Positions 1-12,233 are shown, numbered from the stretch's first letter. The stretch is DNA of 64,000 nt from Dipodascopsis uninucleata var. uninucleata (GCA_030568195.1 JAJLTO010000002.1:558001-622000); one strand, 5' to 3'. Made by a program: numbers and translations. Notes: a model not told the origin generated them from the letters alone.

Positions 1-1311
1 GATACCATGATGACGTGCTTTGGGTGCCTTACTTGCTCTGTAAAACTGAGAAGGAGAACTAAGAAAAGTGAAGTTATGACCAGGATGAGTGATAGATACA
101 TTCTTAAAACATGATGAGCAGTAATCGAAGTCGGGGCATACTGCACATTTATATCTGACTCCTCTAATAATGGTTTCGCATTCGTTGCAACAAGCAGCAT
201 GCTCAACTCTAGCACTGGCATTATCTATCACTGCATCAGATAGTTCCTGAGCAGATAGTACGGCCTTTCTCTCGGAGCAAGTAGCATCAAGTTTCTGGCA
301 ACAAGGCGCTTTCTTTGAGGATGCTCTTTGACCATTCAAAGAGTATTCTTCAAGATAGTGTGAGGCTTCTAGACAATGCTGACCCTTATTCACGCAGTTC
401 AAACAGATATCAAAATCACCAGAATTGCAAATACCGCAGTGGAAATGTCTAGATAAAATCTTTTCATCGCAAATATCGCAAAAGATATCAACCAAACTAG
501 TATAACAAGATTGAGAATTTTCCAAAGAGGGAGCAACCGAAGTCGAGCATTTAGTTGATGCCGGTACAGTCGAACCAGGATCTACCAGAGTCATTTCCGA
601 CTTAAGCTGTGAAGTTATTCTCTGCACTTCGTCCTTAACCATCTTCTCAACGTCTATCTTCAGACTAGATAGAACACTAGCAGTCAAATTCTCGAAAGAC
701 TTGAAAGAGGCGAGACGTGTACTCTTGGAAGTATCTGCATCACTAGGCATAACCCCTGCATGTGATCGATGAATTAGTATGTCTCTCTTTTCAGGTTTTC
801 ATCACCTCTTCTAACGCATTCTGAATCAAATACATCATCTAATAGACAACAGAATACAAGTTTAACTAACCTTCACGAACGTTAAATGTTGCCTTATCCT
901 TCACTGCGATCGAATATAACAACTCCTTGTACGACATTCCTGAATCCAAGGCTACATAGCCGCCGTGACTCTTAGAAAGTCTTTCTATAACAATCGGAGT
1001 CGACTCAGGGATGTCAAGTAACCTTTTCATCTGTATATTACCAAGAGCAAAAACGCCGTCCCATTCATGTTAGAAAATATTGTCTTAGTAAAATATCCAG
1101 CTCACTCGTCCAGAAGCGTCTTACTCCTGAATCTCCCGACCGATAACCAAGCTCGCCTCTTAAATCTACATACCTCTCTGGTAAACTCGGAAGGTCTAAT
1201 AAGTTTCATAGAAATCATAAATCGTCTTATGGAACTTCCATAATGTACCTTAATAGCCACAATTCGCATTCCGGGTTCCGGAGCCTTTACTTGTGCACTC
1301 TTATCGCTCAT
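1..1311 (-). CDS. Nbr1-like selective autophagy receptor, PB1 plus two ZZ fingers (partial, C-terminus off the left edge)
   Basis: Exons read 1311-1174, 1030-871 and 755 to the left edge, with a GTATGT donor at 1173 and a GTTAGT donor at 870. The first ATG is at 1311. The N-terminus is a PB1 domain (VHYGSSIRRF at its start, ending about residue 95) whose second strand continues correctly only when the first intron is removed. After a linker come two ZZ-type zinc fingers, the first beginning FCDICDEKI and the second CCNECETIIRGVRYKC, each with the Cys/His spacing of ZZ domains. PB1 followed by ZZ repeats is the order of Nbr1, which binds cargo and Atg8 for vacuolar delivery. The Atg8-binding and FW regions would lie beyond the window. 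The PB1 keeps the basic cluster but its OPCA segment lacks the usual acidic residues. Confidence 0.75.
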
Positions 1312-2175
1312 CTTCAAACCAGTTCCCTACTCCAGCCGCGCTTACACCTTTCAGAATCACCTAAATATAAATGGCCCTGTTCTCAACTATTGAACGGATA
1401 TTTACTGGACGGCTAAATTAACAGTAATCCTGGATGTAACGAGAAAACTCCTAATTTAGACGAATCTGACAATTTTTTTAGTATATTGTGTGTGACTCTT
1501 GACCGTAGAAGATATCAGTTTAGTAAACGTGAGTGCAAATCGTGTTTAGTCCGGGTAACAAGAATATAGCACGCTCGATAGCAGAATAAGCACATTCACT
1601 ACAAATTAATGGTGGGATAAAAATGTGGATATAAATATTAAGATATTATTAACACGATATAGTTAATTATATAATATAGAACTTCACGAATGACATCCCG
1701 TAAAAGAATATTAGGTGGGAAATGCTGACTTAATTTTCAACACATGAATATACATACATGCTTATAATGTAAGCTTGCCTTCACTTCAGGAATATGGAGG
1801 TGGTCCCTTGAGCTCATAAATATTATATAGAAAGAATAAATATATGCAACGTCTATAATTTGTGCAAATGCTGTAAATGAAACACAACAGTAGAATGAAT
1901 AATCATGAATATCAGACAGTAGACGACAAGAACGATACAAACGTTCATATACACTAAATAGTGACGACCATCTACATAGCGCATAAATAAAATAGAAGGC
2001 TCAAAGTCCAAAATTAAAAGGAACGTAGTAAAGGAAAGAGCCACGTCAATTCAGTAAGGTATGCGTATTAAGAGAATGTGTGAATAATAAATCTATGCTG
2101 ATAAATGTTTAAAATATAAATAGTTGGTGCACAACTGTCACATAAAATGAATATATGGAACATCATGAAGTGAAT
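1312..2175. other. intergenic, upstream of the Nbr1-like gene
   Basis: This AT-rich stretch lies between the Nbr1-like start and the 3' end of the next minus-strand gene. It should hold the Nbr1 promoter (high-coordinate side of 1311) and the 3' UTR of the neighbour. No RNA gene, coding exon or repeat is visible. Confidence 0.6.
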
Positions 2176-4519
2176 TCAGTAGTAGCCCGACACCTGGGAA
2201 GCATGCGGATAGTAATACATGCCAGTAGTATCCAACTGTGGTCTACCTGTATGAAATGCTGGTGGTCCAACGGGCATGACTACCGAGGTTGGCTGTTGAG
2301 GTATGGTGAGAGTGGTAGTTGGAGCCGCAACGTTCGCCGAAGTTGATGCTGTATGATCTGGAAAATACTGGGGAAAGTATTGCATAGGTTCGTAAAAATA
2401 TACCATGCCATTTGTCTCCCCAATAGTATTGCTATTAGATACTGTAGGTGCTAAAGGCGGTGTCACCGTTGCGACAGGCACCATTGGGCCACTAGCAACA
2501 ACCATATTGGAAGGAAGATATGCTATAGGCGACATACTATCCATGGATCCTGGGGGTGCGACAAATGTAGGTTGACCCGGAAAATGTTGTGACTGTTGAG
2601 AGTGGTTTCGGAAATACGAAGGCACATGTCCGTTTATGTATTGTGCATTACTATTACTACTATCGCGAATAACTGAATCACGATAGCTAGCAGACGACCG
2701 TCTTGGTCTTGAGCGATAGCCATTCCTTGACGCTGGAAGTCCATCGATATTAATACCAGGACTAGAAGCTGGTTCAATGTCGGCGACGCTGACAAGTTTA
2801 GTTGGTCGAGGCTGATGCATTACTTCAGGAGTTCCTCTGAACTCCTGAGGAGCTGCAATTAATACAGAATTAAATATCGGAACTATCATTTGATCTGGAC
2901 CAGAAGGTACAATAGAAAGTGGTGTAGGTGATGCTGTTTGAAATGGTGAAGCTGGTGATAACATTGAGACTGGAGGTTGTGAAACGACAAGATCAAGCCC
3001 GTCAATCGAGTCATAAGCCGATGCCTGAGGCAATTTAACAATAGGAGTAGTGCTAGCTGTAATCTCGTCGTCAAAAAGATCAAGTGAATGCCTTGAATAA
3101 AATGTACTTAATCTATTATTACCATTTCCTGAAGTCCGCGTATTTTTATAGTTTTTCCTGGCGGGAACTGACATGACAGACTTCGTGGCATCGCTAGGTG
3201 TCTCACGCTTCTTAGAATTTGCCGAAGCAGAATCTTTGAAATTAGAGTCCTCTCTTTGATCTTCATTTCCACAGAGTGACTCGACGTTCTCTCTTCTTCC
3301 ATCATCTAGACGAAAGTATTGTGCAGTCTTCACTACTCTATCTTTAGTGCTGCTAATCTGGAGAATTTGGTCAGATATCGAAGTCTTATTAAGTTTTTCT
3401 TGTAGAATTTTTGCCCCACCGCAATCTGAATTTTCAGCCCTGATTTTTGAAATAGAAATAGGACTGCTACTATCACCAGACTCTTTTTTTATCTCTAAAT
3501 TATTACCATCAACTTTCATTGGGTATACAATCTTAGCTTTTGACTGAGGCAGTGATATACGAATTGGACGTAAGGATAGTAGGCCAGATTCATCAGGCGT
3601 AAAGCTGTAAGCCTTTTTAGAATAGCCTGTTATAATTCTTGATTTCAAATCACCAGGCATTTTCACATAAAAAGGGCTATTTGAAATAATTGTCATAATG
3701 TCGAGTATCTCCGTATTTCTAATTCGTCTTTGGTTAAATAATCTGATAAGGCGAGGTTAATAAAATCACGAGGACATTAGCAATAATTGAATTACATAAA
3801 ATTTCTCACCTTTGCTGTTTGGGACTCCAAGCTGGATGTGTGAAATCTGAAATTGACTGAGATTTGGTTAGTTTAGGTGGCAGTTCAGCAGGTGAATTTC
3901 GACCATAGGAAATGGGCCAATTGGTTCTATACAGTCGCTGAGATCTACTTAAACGATCATAGTGTTCAATCAATCCAGGCACCTTTCTGATGTCTTGGGT
4001 CATCAATAAAGGTTTTCTATTCAGTAGTTCGGAATTCCTAGACCTGCTATCAATACTGCTTTGACCAGTAGCCCGAGAGTCTGTACCAATATTCCAAGCA
4101 TTGTTCTCATCCTGGTCTTCATGATAGTCATTCTTCATTTTACATGACGATTTATCTGCAAAAAACAAATATCATATAGACAAGTTAGTATATGTGAACA
4201 TAATAGTATGACAAAGTTAGTTACGATATCCGGAGCATTGTTGCGGATATTGTCCTGCTCTGGTATTAATGCAACGTCTCTCTAATCACGAAAATCTTGA
4301 TATCTACTCACCATTTGATGCTACTTCAAATTCAACCATATCTGATCCATGCTGCGCCTCAGGAGCCACAACATCATTATCAAGAAGAGCCACTGTGGGC
4401 TTTTGACTATCACTTATAGCTCCTTCGTTGATACTATCGCTTACTTCAAGTTCGGGGCCTTCTTGTCGTTCTGTCTGCTGTCTTCGTCGTCGTCGCACAG
4501 GGGTCTTCTTTGGCGACAT
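2176..4519 (-). CDS. Ser/Pro/Asn-rich protein, tentative Barentsz (CASC3)-like
   Basis: Three exons, 4519-4312, 4155-3810 and 3718-2176, join in frame to 698 residues. The start is the ATG at 4519. The N-terminus is strongly basic (KKTPVRRRRRQQ) followed by an acidic stretch with DSINEGAISDS, an arrangement seen at the start of fungal Btz-domain proteins. Residues around 115-150 contain VPGLIEHYDR and a nearby Trp, which faintly recalls the P-x-G-x-x-x-x-H-D-D-R core of Barentsz. The remaining 500 residues are low-complexity, rich in Ser, Pro, Asn and Gln, ending in Tyr repeats. Near residue 215 the motif YSKKAYSFTP resembles the PAM2 motif that binds poly(A)-binding protein. If Barentsz, it would join eIF4A3 in the exon junction complex. 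The assignment is weak; a plain mRNA-associated disordered protein is the alternative. Confidence 0.4.
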
Positions 4520-5554
4520 TAGCACTATTTTCTAGTCGCGTTTCGAGCAGATATCTGTCTCGACTGCTTCTTCTACAATCAGAACACGTCGCCAGATTTG
4601 ACCGTAGAGGCTATGTCTCTTCTTTTGTTCAAATATCACTCAAGAAAAGAAGAGATCTATAACGCGATGTGCCTGAATTTTTCACGTTCAAGTACTTTCA
4701 AGATTTCTCTTTTGTTCCAAGGAAGTAAATATTTGACACGTGTTTATGGCATAACTGCGCAAGCAACCAGGCATATTTTTATTCCTATAAAGCTTCATCT
4801 TCACTGTAATTCTTTATTTTTTCTTCTTTTTTTTCTTCGTGCGGCGACCTGGTATCATCCGTGTTGTTCATCTGTCTTGAGTTATTTTCCTACCGACAGG
4901 CGAATGTCATTTCCAGGTCAGAGAGAAACGACCGTCTTAACGCCTATTCTTTTGTCAATTGTTCGCTATTCTGTGGTGCATTTATCGTTGGTAAATGTGT
5001 GACTATAGTATAAGTGTTGTGGCTTCAGAGGGCTGGTGGTGTCTGACATCTAAAATGCAACAGGTACATAGTTAGTACTAGTTGTGTCTGTCCGTAGATT
5101 TTTACATAGCTGATTCTAGATTCTTCTCTCATCTGAGATGATAATATGATATAATGCTAGTTTAAGTGGTTTAAGAATGTGATTGTGTTCAGTAGAATGA
5201 GATGAAATACATATTTATTTGATGGTTTAATGAGAATGAAAAAAATTTCAAGACCTAATAGGCTTTCGTGTGAAAAATAACTTAATTATTCAAATGGCCT
5301 TGTATGTAAAGATGACTAAATGAGAGCAAACAAAAGATATGATAATATGAGTAGAAAAGAAATAGAAAAAAATCCAGCAGATATTTCGTATAGGTATCCA
5401 TCATGACTAATTGGATATCAGTCAATTGTGGTAGGCTACTTCAGCATTATAATAAATGCCTTGATCTAGAGAATTATTGTATTTAAAAAAGCAAGTTTGA
5501 CAACGGTAAGGGTATCGATAAATCAAGTTTCTCTTATTGACACCAAATTGATGT
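4520..5554. other. intergenic, promoter side of the Btz-like gene and 3' flank of PCH2
   Basis: About 1 kb without a supported gene. A plus-strand reading frame at 4598-5002 is rich in Phe/Leu runs from T-rich DNA, has no family resemblance and is not called. The part near 5300-5554 is simple AT-rich sequence. No repeat or RNA gene was recognised. Confidence 0.55.
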
Positions 5555-7424
5555 TCAGCGAGGTACTTTGGTGAGCTTCTCTTCATGAACAGTAGTGGTT
5601 AGAGCAGCAAGAAGTTCATCGAGAGTGCAACAGTCTCTGTGAATATGCTTTGCATGCGCAAGAACAACAAGTCGCCGTAGTGTACGTCCTCCCAGATTCT
5701 TAAAACGCGTTAGCATTTATGGAAAACAGCACAAAATATGCAACATGTATGTAACTTGTACTTACCTTACACTCTTGCGATATACGGACCAGTTTAGTAG
5801 AGCAAAAAGTAGGTTTAGAATGAAGATTAAGTGAAGCTTGGGTATATGGTGGAATCAATATTCCAGCTCTGTCCTGCCGTCTGTTCTTTAGAGAGTTAAT
5901 TTCATGTCGGACAGCTCTGTGAATTTTGGCAGCGAATTCCGTAGGAGCCCGATCAAGGCTCTCGTAGTCGCCCGAAGCTAGTTTATCACGGTCTTCGTGA
6001 TTTTGTCCTTCATTTAAATTAGAATCATATTCTTCAGTTCCAAGACTACTGGTTTCTGTAAAGTCATCAAGAGTCACGAGATCACATCTTATCAGCTCCA
6101 GAATACATGACCTTAAGATTTCGTAAACTGCCCCCGTGGAAGGAGGACCCACAAACTGCTTTACGTCGACCCTGTCTAAAAATGCCTGAAAAAATAAGCA
6201 AATCTGTCCAATGAAATATGTACCTGCAGAGTTTTCTGTCACTATTACAAAAGAATCCATACCGTATCCATTGCCTCAAGTAAATTAGATGTGGTCAGAA
6301 TTAGTACATTTCTGGCAGTTCGCAATTTGTCAAGTTCAGTGAGAAATGCATTCACAACCCGCAACGCATCAGATGGCTCAGATCCAGACATTGCTGTCTT
6401 TCGAGCCGCTGTCAAAGATTCTATTTCGTCTTAAAAAAGGATATTAGACATGGTATTTACTAGTACATTGGAGTAGCATGCGCTCCTAAATCAAGAATCA
6501 TACCGATCAAAATGCAAACAAAATTTGAAGTGTCTGAAACCAATTTCCGGATCTCAGTAAAGAGTTTTCCAACAAGCTTTCCACTTTCACTAAACCATTT
6601 GGAGAAGAGAGCATGTGCAGAAACTTCAATTAGACGTCCACAGACATATTTACGACATAATCGTATAGTTAACTTCTGAGCAAGTGCCTTACAGAGGCTG
6701 GTTTTGCCCGTTCCTGGTGGACCATGTAGAAGGACCATTCTATTGAAAGATACAATCTTATAGTCCACCATATGATCTGAAAACAGCATAATAGTGCTCA
6801 TAAAGTGTAATAGTTTGTGTTTAATATCGGTATCAAATATCAGGCTAAATTTTTGTATCAACACTGATTCTAATATCTCATGAAAAATAATCGGAGTTCT
6901 ATATAGACTTACCTCTCCCACAGTCCATCAAGCGACCTGCACGGAAGCTCTGTGATTAGAGCTGATACAGTACCATCATCATCCACAGATAGGGATTCAT
7001 TAGGTTCACAAAGGGCATTTTTCATTAATAAATCTTCTAGGAGCTGATATACATGTATCTCCAGTGAACAGTTAGACGTCAGGGACACTATATCCGACGC
7101 TGATAACGATCCTTGTATCTCAACCACTGATATCCTCTCCACGTCTGTAGCAATACTTAACTCATCCCGTCCATCCGGCACCATACTCCAATTCAAGTGG
7201 AGCGCAGCAAAATTTTCTAGAATGAAGCTTGCCACTCGGTTTCGGATAGAAGAGAATCTATCAGTGCAGTCTGATCTTACCAGCACTTCCACGTGTACCG
7301 TCACTCTTCTCGGCAGATCTACGCGTTCCCTATTTTCTGATACATTGACCTTGTGCTTGATCATTGGAGATGATCTCGAAAGTTTTTGTAGAGTAGTTGC
7401 CTGTGACTGCTGCGTTGTGGTCAT
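5555..7424 (-). CDS. PCH2: Pch2/TRIP13 AAA+ ATPase
   Basis: Five exons (7424-6913, 6844-6504, 6429-6263, 6185-5766, 5698-5555) give 527 residues in one frame. The AAA+ core has Walker [11 protein letters not shown] at 212-221, Walker B ILIDEIESL with Asp285-Glu286, and sensor-1-like LILTTSN. The junction GLWESLIFD and the C-terminal [14 protein letters not shown] are hallmark TRIP13 segments. This ATPase unfolds HORMA proteins (Hop1, Mad2), which controls the meiotic pachytene checkpoint, crossover patterning and spindle-checkpoint silencing. The N-terminal 165 residues, the HORMA-adaptor part, are poorly conserved as expected. Two ACGCGT boxes lie 45 and 249 bases upstream. Catalytic motifs look complete, so I expect an active enzyme. 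Confidence 0.93.
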
Positions 7425-7468
7425 TATGATATATGCGCTCTTATGATATAATTATAGCGCTGTACCTG

Positions 7469-7474
7469 ACGCGT
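7469..7474. promoter_or_regulatory. MCB box (ACGCGT) 45 bp upstream of PCH2
   Basis: Perfect ACGCGT palindrome, embedded in TGACGCGTGCG. In fungi this is the binding core of MBF (Mbp1/Swi6 family). Function is inferred from position only. Confidence 0.5.
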
Positions 7475-7672
7475 GCGCGACAGGCTTTCTGTTTAAGTAA
7501 ATAAACTACCACACACCAAACTCGCCATCTACGCTCAGCCAGTACTACATATATCAAATCTGATTTCCAGCTTTACTTTGGAGCTTAATTACTAGGATAG
7601 AATGAACATGGCCATCTAGATACTCGAATTCTATAAGCAAAGGACTCTATACTACGAGATACTCTCTATTTA

Positions 7673-7678
7673 ACGCGT
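7673..7678. promoter_or_regulatory. MCB box (ACGCGT) 249 bp upstream of PCH2
   Basis: Second perfect ACGCGT in the PCH2 upstream region, in the context TTAACGCGTAAA. Two sites in one promoter is typical of MBF targets; the role is inferred. Confidence 0.45.
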
Positions 7679-9126
7679 AAAGTGGGCCATATAGTGAAAC
7701 AAACCTGTAACTAAAGAGACATTACAGAACACTATAGTCACCATACTCATAAGCGAGCGTTCTACATCTTTCCTTTCTATGTACTTGCTCATGCAATATC
7801 AGTATTCTGAGTCCTTACAAATGCAAGTATATCGGAACTCTTTTTACTTACGATGATAGGATTAATAGCAAGTGTAGATGCGGCCATAGTCACTAGATGC
7901 GCTCATTGTCTATATATACATGCATATAGAAAACGCATTAGCAAAAAATACGTGACGGTGAGGCCACAATTATTAACAGTACCAATTATTTTGCAAGACC
8001 AGTCATTTTTTACAGGTAAGTGTGATCAAGTGAAGACATCGCTTATCTGTTAGATATGATTACTATTTTCCGCCTGCCAAGGTTCCTGCCACCTTTAGTA
8101 GCAAATCATGTTTATTCTTTTCACTTATTCAAAGAAGTCACTTTATCGCGTCAACAATAGTTAGATCATGCTGTCAATCTGCTGCTATCCCATCGTCAAT
8201 TAGTTTCTGCATTTCTAGCAGAAAAAAAGAGAGACTGACTGAAGGGTTCACTTCTAGACATTCTTCTTATTCAATCACCAATATTCAATGCTAGACGCTC
8301 ATCTACCAAGATCTCAGGATAGAGCCCAATGCATATACATTGTGCTAATATATTTAAAAACCTCTAACGCAATAGTATCTTAAACAATCGTAATAGTAAA
8401 GTAACTCTACTTCCCTAAATATTTTTTTTGCTCTTTTGAGCGCAACGCCTTTTTCCGGGCCAGAGCAATGGCAGGCAACACTTAATACTGACTATGCTTA
8501 GAAAGTAGGCCCAGTAATCGTCTATTGGTAGACACAAATAGGTTAAGCGTTCCTCTGAGAATTTGTCTATTTTTCTACTCCCAAAACTTCCTTTATCCCA
8601 GTAACAATATTCGTTTATCTCGAAAATTGGCTAGGCATATCTTGGATTAAAGGGCATTTTTTGCAGCAATCACTGCTCAAAATACATCAAAAAGTGGTCA
8701 GGGGCAGAAAATTCTCATAAAGAGGCAACTGGTCTGGAATAGTGACTGTATATTATATAGAGGTGAACTATATTTAAGCATATATATGTGTGTGGACTCT
8801 AAAGTCCCCGGCACTGCTGGTCGTTGGAATACTTTACTAACCCTTGTTGACAGTATTCTAAGATAAAATTCTAGGATAGAAAGAGATACTCAAGTATCTG
8901 TGACCATCATACAAAGGAATATAAAGAAGGGATTTTAGAGATAACAGAACGAATAACCGCAAAGTTCTGTAGCGACCTACATCTTCCGCGTCTAAAAGTT
9001 AGAGGTAAAGGAGCTGTATAGGAGCTGACCGGAATCATAGAGTGCATGCGCCAATATACGAGCACACCCTTAGAAACATATCTGGATACAAACAAACAGC
9101 AATAAAATAAAATTATAAAATTCACT

Positions 9127-11496
9127 ATGGACACAACTCCAGAGAATCCTCATGACCCTTTCGGTCATCCTGCCACCTTGATGACAACTCAGCTCGTCAT
9201 CGCTGGTGTGTTGGGTATATCCGCTTTTCTCACTTTCTGCGTCCTCCGAACACAATGGGCCGACCTTTATGCAGCACGTACTGTTCATCACAAGGATCTT
9301 CCTCCGTTACCGAAATCTTTTTTCGGCTGGATTCCAGCATTGTACAAAATCAAAGAAGAGCAGATTCTTGAGCATGCTGGTCTAGATGCTTTTGTGTTTC
9401 TGGGGTTTTTCAGTATGGCAATCAAACTTCTCGCCGTATGTGCTTTCTTCGCTATTGCTGTGATTAGTCCCATTCGTCTGCATTTTACTGGAGATTACGA
9501 TCAAGACTCAGCTCTAGGAATCTTTTTAAAACCTCAAATGTCTCTTATCAAGGTCGTGATTCCCTCTGAGAAAGCTACGAAGTCAGACGATGATTACAAT
9601 TATGATGATTATGACCGATATTTATGGTCATATGTCGCATTCGTCTATATCTTCACCTTTTTGACTGCTTATTTCCTCCTACGACAGACTCATCATATCG
9701 TCCGTGTGCGTCAGTCGTATCTTGGGAATCAGAGCTCCATAACTGATCGTACTATTAGACTCTCCGGTGTACCTCCAGAGTTACGCAACGAGGAGGCTCT
9801 CAAAGATCACGTCGAGTCTCTTGGAATTGGCCATGTACAATCTGTTACTATCTGTCGCAACTGGAAAGAATTAGATGTATTGATGAACAGACGCCGAAAT
9901 ATGCTAAATATGGTTGAGCGTGCTTGGACGGAATATCTTGGAGACGATGGCTCGAAGCGTAGTGCCAGGGCTGTTCCTTTGGTTAGCTCTTTACCTCAGT
10001 CTCCTCCAATTCCTCTGGGTACCGATGATAGCTCTGCTCCTTTACTATCTGTTGCCTCTGCTGCAGTGCTTCCGAACAATATTATCAACGGATTGCGCAC
10101 ACAAGGTCGACGACGACCAATCATCAGAACGGGGTTCCTCGGTCTATTTGGTAATGTCGTTGATAAGATTGATTACTATACTGCTAAACTTGAGAAACTA
10201 GATCAGGAGATCAAGATGGCTCGTCATAAAGAATACAAGCCAACCCCAGCTGCTTTTGTGACGATGGACTCTGTTGCAAGTGCTCAAATGGCAGCACAGG
10301 CGGTTCTTGATCCTCAGGTTTTCCGTCTTATTGCTCATAATGCACCTGCACCACATGATGTCATCTGGCCAAATCTCTATATGTCTCGTTTCGAAAGATT
10401 TTGCCGTTCGTGGATTATCACCACCATTATAGCTCTTATTAGCGTACTTTTGTTGTTCCCTGTTGGTTCATTGGCTACATTTTTGAACCCTACGACTATT
10501 TCTAAGTTCTGGCCAGCTCTTGGTAGGGCAATCTCTAATTCTAACGTCCTGTCTACTTTGGTTACTGGTTTCTTGCCTACTTTGATTTTCACAGTCTTCA
10601 ACGTTAGTATTCCTTTCATCTATAACGCTTTGGCTAGTAGACAGGGATATATTTCTCATGGTGATGTTGAATTGTCGGTAGTTGGCAAGAACTTTTTCTA
10701 TATATTTTTTAACTTGTTTTTAGTTTTCACTATAGCTGGAACGGCAAGTAATATATGGGCACTATTAAAAGATACTACTAGAATTGCTTATAGATTGGCT
10801 CTTTCACTTAAGCAGCTTTCTTTGTTTTATATTGATCTTATTATCTTGCAGGGAATCGGTATGATTCCCTTCCGACTACTTGAATTTGGTGTGGTTGCGA
10901 AGTATCCATTCTTAAAGATTTTTTCAAGGACGCCTCGGGACTATTACAACCTTTATAAGCCACCAACTTTCAACTATGGTTTCTTTTTGCCTCAACCAAT
11001 TCTGATTTTGATTATCTGTCTATGCTACAGCTGTCTCTCTACAAAACTACTTTGTTTTGGTTTAGTTTACTTTATTCTAGGTTTCTTTACTTTCAAGTAT
11101 CAGCTGCTGTATTCCATGATTCACCCTCAGCATTCAACAGGAAAATCATGGCCCATGATTTTTTATCGTATTTGCATTGGAGTTTTGATATTTCAGTTAA
11201 CCATGGCAGGGTCACTGGCTCTCCAGAAGGCCTATTATCTTGCGGGTCTGCTATCACCTCTGCCATTTGCTACATTGGCTTTGATGTGGAATTTCTATGA
11301 TCATTACATGCCATTATCATATTTCATTGCTTTGAGATCCATAAGACAACAGCAGCACCAGCGTAATGGGTCACGGACAATTGATGAAGAGAGAGAGCGG
11401 AACCAAGTGTATGTGAATCCCAACTTGGTATGTCCTCTCGATGAGCCATGGATTGCTGATACTCTTGGACGTCCTATCAACGTACATTATAATTGA
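9127..11496 (+). CDS. Csc1/TMEM63 (OSCA) family mechanosensitive cation channel
   Basis: A single exon of 789 codons opens at the ATG at 9127 and ends in TGA. The architecture matches the family: three N-terminal membrane segments (about residues 22-40, 89-113 and 165-185), a soluble PHM7-type cytosolic domain (about 200-420) with an acidic DDYNYDDYDRY patch just before TM3, and then a bundle of seven or eight membrane spans, including SWIITTIIALISVLLLFPVG and YCVL/Phe-rich helices, to about residue 740. The C-terminus is short and charged. Family members conduct cations in response to membrane tension or hyperosmotic stress; fungal paralogues (Csc1, Phm7, Rsn1) sit in the plasma membrane or ER. 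Length matches the short fungal forms. Which paralogue it is cannot be decided here. Confidence 0.9.
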   Translation: MDTTPENPHDPFGHPATLMTTQLVIAGVLGISAFLTFCVLRTQWADLYAARTVHHKDLPPLPKSFFGWIPALYKIKEEQILEHAGLDAFVFLGFFSMAIKLLAVCAFFAIAVISPIRLHFTGDYDQDSALGIFLKPQMSLIKVVIPSEKATKSDDDYNYDDYDRYLWSYVAFVYIFTFLTAYFLLRQTHHIVRVRQSYLGNQSSITDRTIRLSGVPPELRNEEALKDHVESLGIGHVQSVTICRNWKELDVLMNRRRNMLNMVERAWTEYLGDDGSKRSARAVPLVSSLPQSPPIPLGTDDSSAPLLSVASAAVLPNNIINGLRTQGRRRPIIRTGFLGLFGNVVDKIDYYTAKLEKLDQEIKMARHKEYKPTPAAFVTMDSVASAQMAAQAVLDPQVFRLIAHNAPAPHDVIWPNLYMSRFERFCRSWIITTIIALISVLLLFPVGSLATFLNPTTISKFWPALGRAISNSNVLSTLVTGFLPTLIFTVFNVSIPFIYNALASRQGYISHGDVELSVVGKNFFYIFFNLFLVFTIAGTASNIWALLKDTTRIAYRLALSLKQLSLFYIDLIILQGIGMIPFRLLEFGVVAKYPFLKIFSRTPRDYYNLYKPPTFNYGFFLPQPILILIICLCYSCLSTKLLCFGLVYFILGFFTFKYQLLYSMIHPQHSTGKSWPMIFYRICIGVLIFQLTMAGSLALQKAYYLAGLLSPLPFATLALMWNFYDHYMPLSYFIALRSIRQQQHQRNGSRTIDEERERNQVYVNPNLVCPLDEPWIADTLGRPINVHYN

Positions 11497-12199
11497 AAAT
11501 TGATCTAATTGTAAGGCAGACAAGTTAGATTTTTTAGTCGCATCTTTAATTGGTGAGGAAACAAGTTAGAAGGTTTTTGTTATTTTTTAACTTCTGGGCC
11601 ATTTTTACCGGTATATAGAGTATCATGATACTTGCTAATTAAATGAAGTGGGCTTGGCAATATACAGTATCTGATTACATGGTTGTGCAAATGGACCTAT
11701 ACTGTTCATCTACGCTCCAAGTGAGTGACATATTGCATTTATGGCAGCATATTGATATACTATTTCAAGCGTTTGGCTTTTATTCTTTTGTTAAATGAAG
11801 ATACTGTTAATATCTTCTCTTCTAAACTGTTACTAAATGTTGTTCGTTATTATATCTCATGGTTTATTCGCTTTCTGTTTTTCTGTCCTGTTTATTATTA
11901 TCTGCCTTACTACCAATTTTATGTCTTCTAATGGTGTATGATTTCTTTAATTCCTTCAATTCAAGAACAATTTTGGAGTAGTGTTGGATCTACAAAGTAC
12001 AAAGTATATGCTATATACGATTAATTGACAATATTTATATATTAAAAATACCAGTAATTGTTAGTGCTTACCGAAGCACAGATTCATGTATAGGTTTTTA
12101 ATATTATTAATCTTCGGTCTCAGTAAGAACTCACGAAATGTATTAGATAAATGCGTTGATATGTTGCTATAACGATTAATGATAATATTTATGGCATAT

Positions 12200-12205
12200 A
12201 CGCGT
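12200..12205. promoter_or_regulatory. MCB box (ACGCGT) about 227 bp upstream of SMC3
   Basis: Perfect palindrome in the context ATATACGCGTAAAC. It pairs with another copy 28 bases downstream. SMC3 is cell-cycle regulated in studied fungi; the role here is inferred. Confidence 0.5.
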
Positions 12206-12227
12206 AAACATATAGTATTAATTTGTG

Positions 12228-12233
12228 ACGCGT
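12228..12233. promoter_or_regulatory. MCB box (ACGCGT) about 199 bp upstream of SMC3
   Basis: Second perfect palindrome in the SMC3 promoter, in TGTGACGCGTACTT. Spacing of 28 bases from the first is close to three helical turns. Confidence 0.5.

Larger units (their letters stand above)
7425..9126. other. divergent intergenic region PCH2/CSC1
   Basis: 1.7 kb between two divergent start codons. The PCH2-proximal 260 bases carry two ACGCGT palindromes, listed separately. The rest is AT-rich with no supported ORF, tRNA or repeat; a 10-base string (CTAGGATAGA) occurs near 7593 and again near 8870 without evident structure. The CSC1 promoter should lie in the last few hundred bases. Confidence 0.55.

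Noticed and set aside
4598-5002. 134-codon plus-strand frame
   Set aside because: T-rich run giving Phe/Leu/Ser stretches, no domain, no splice logic, upstream of a minus-strand gene.
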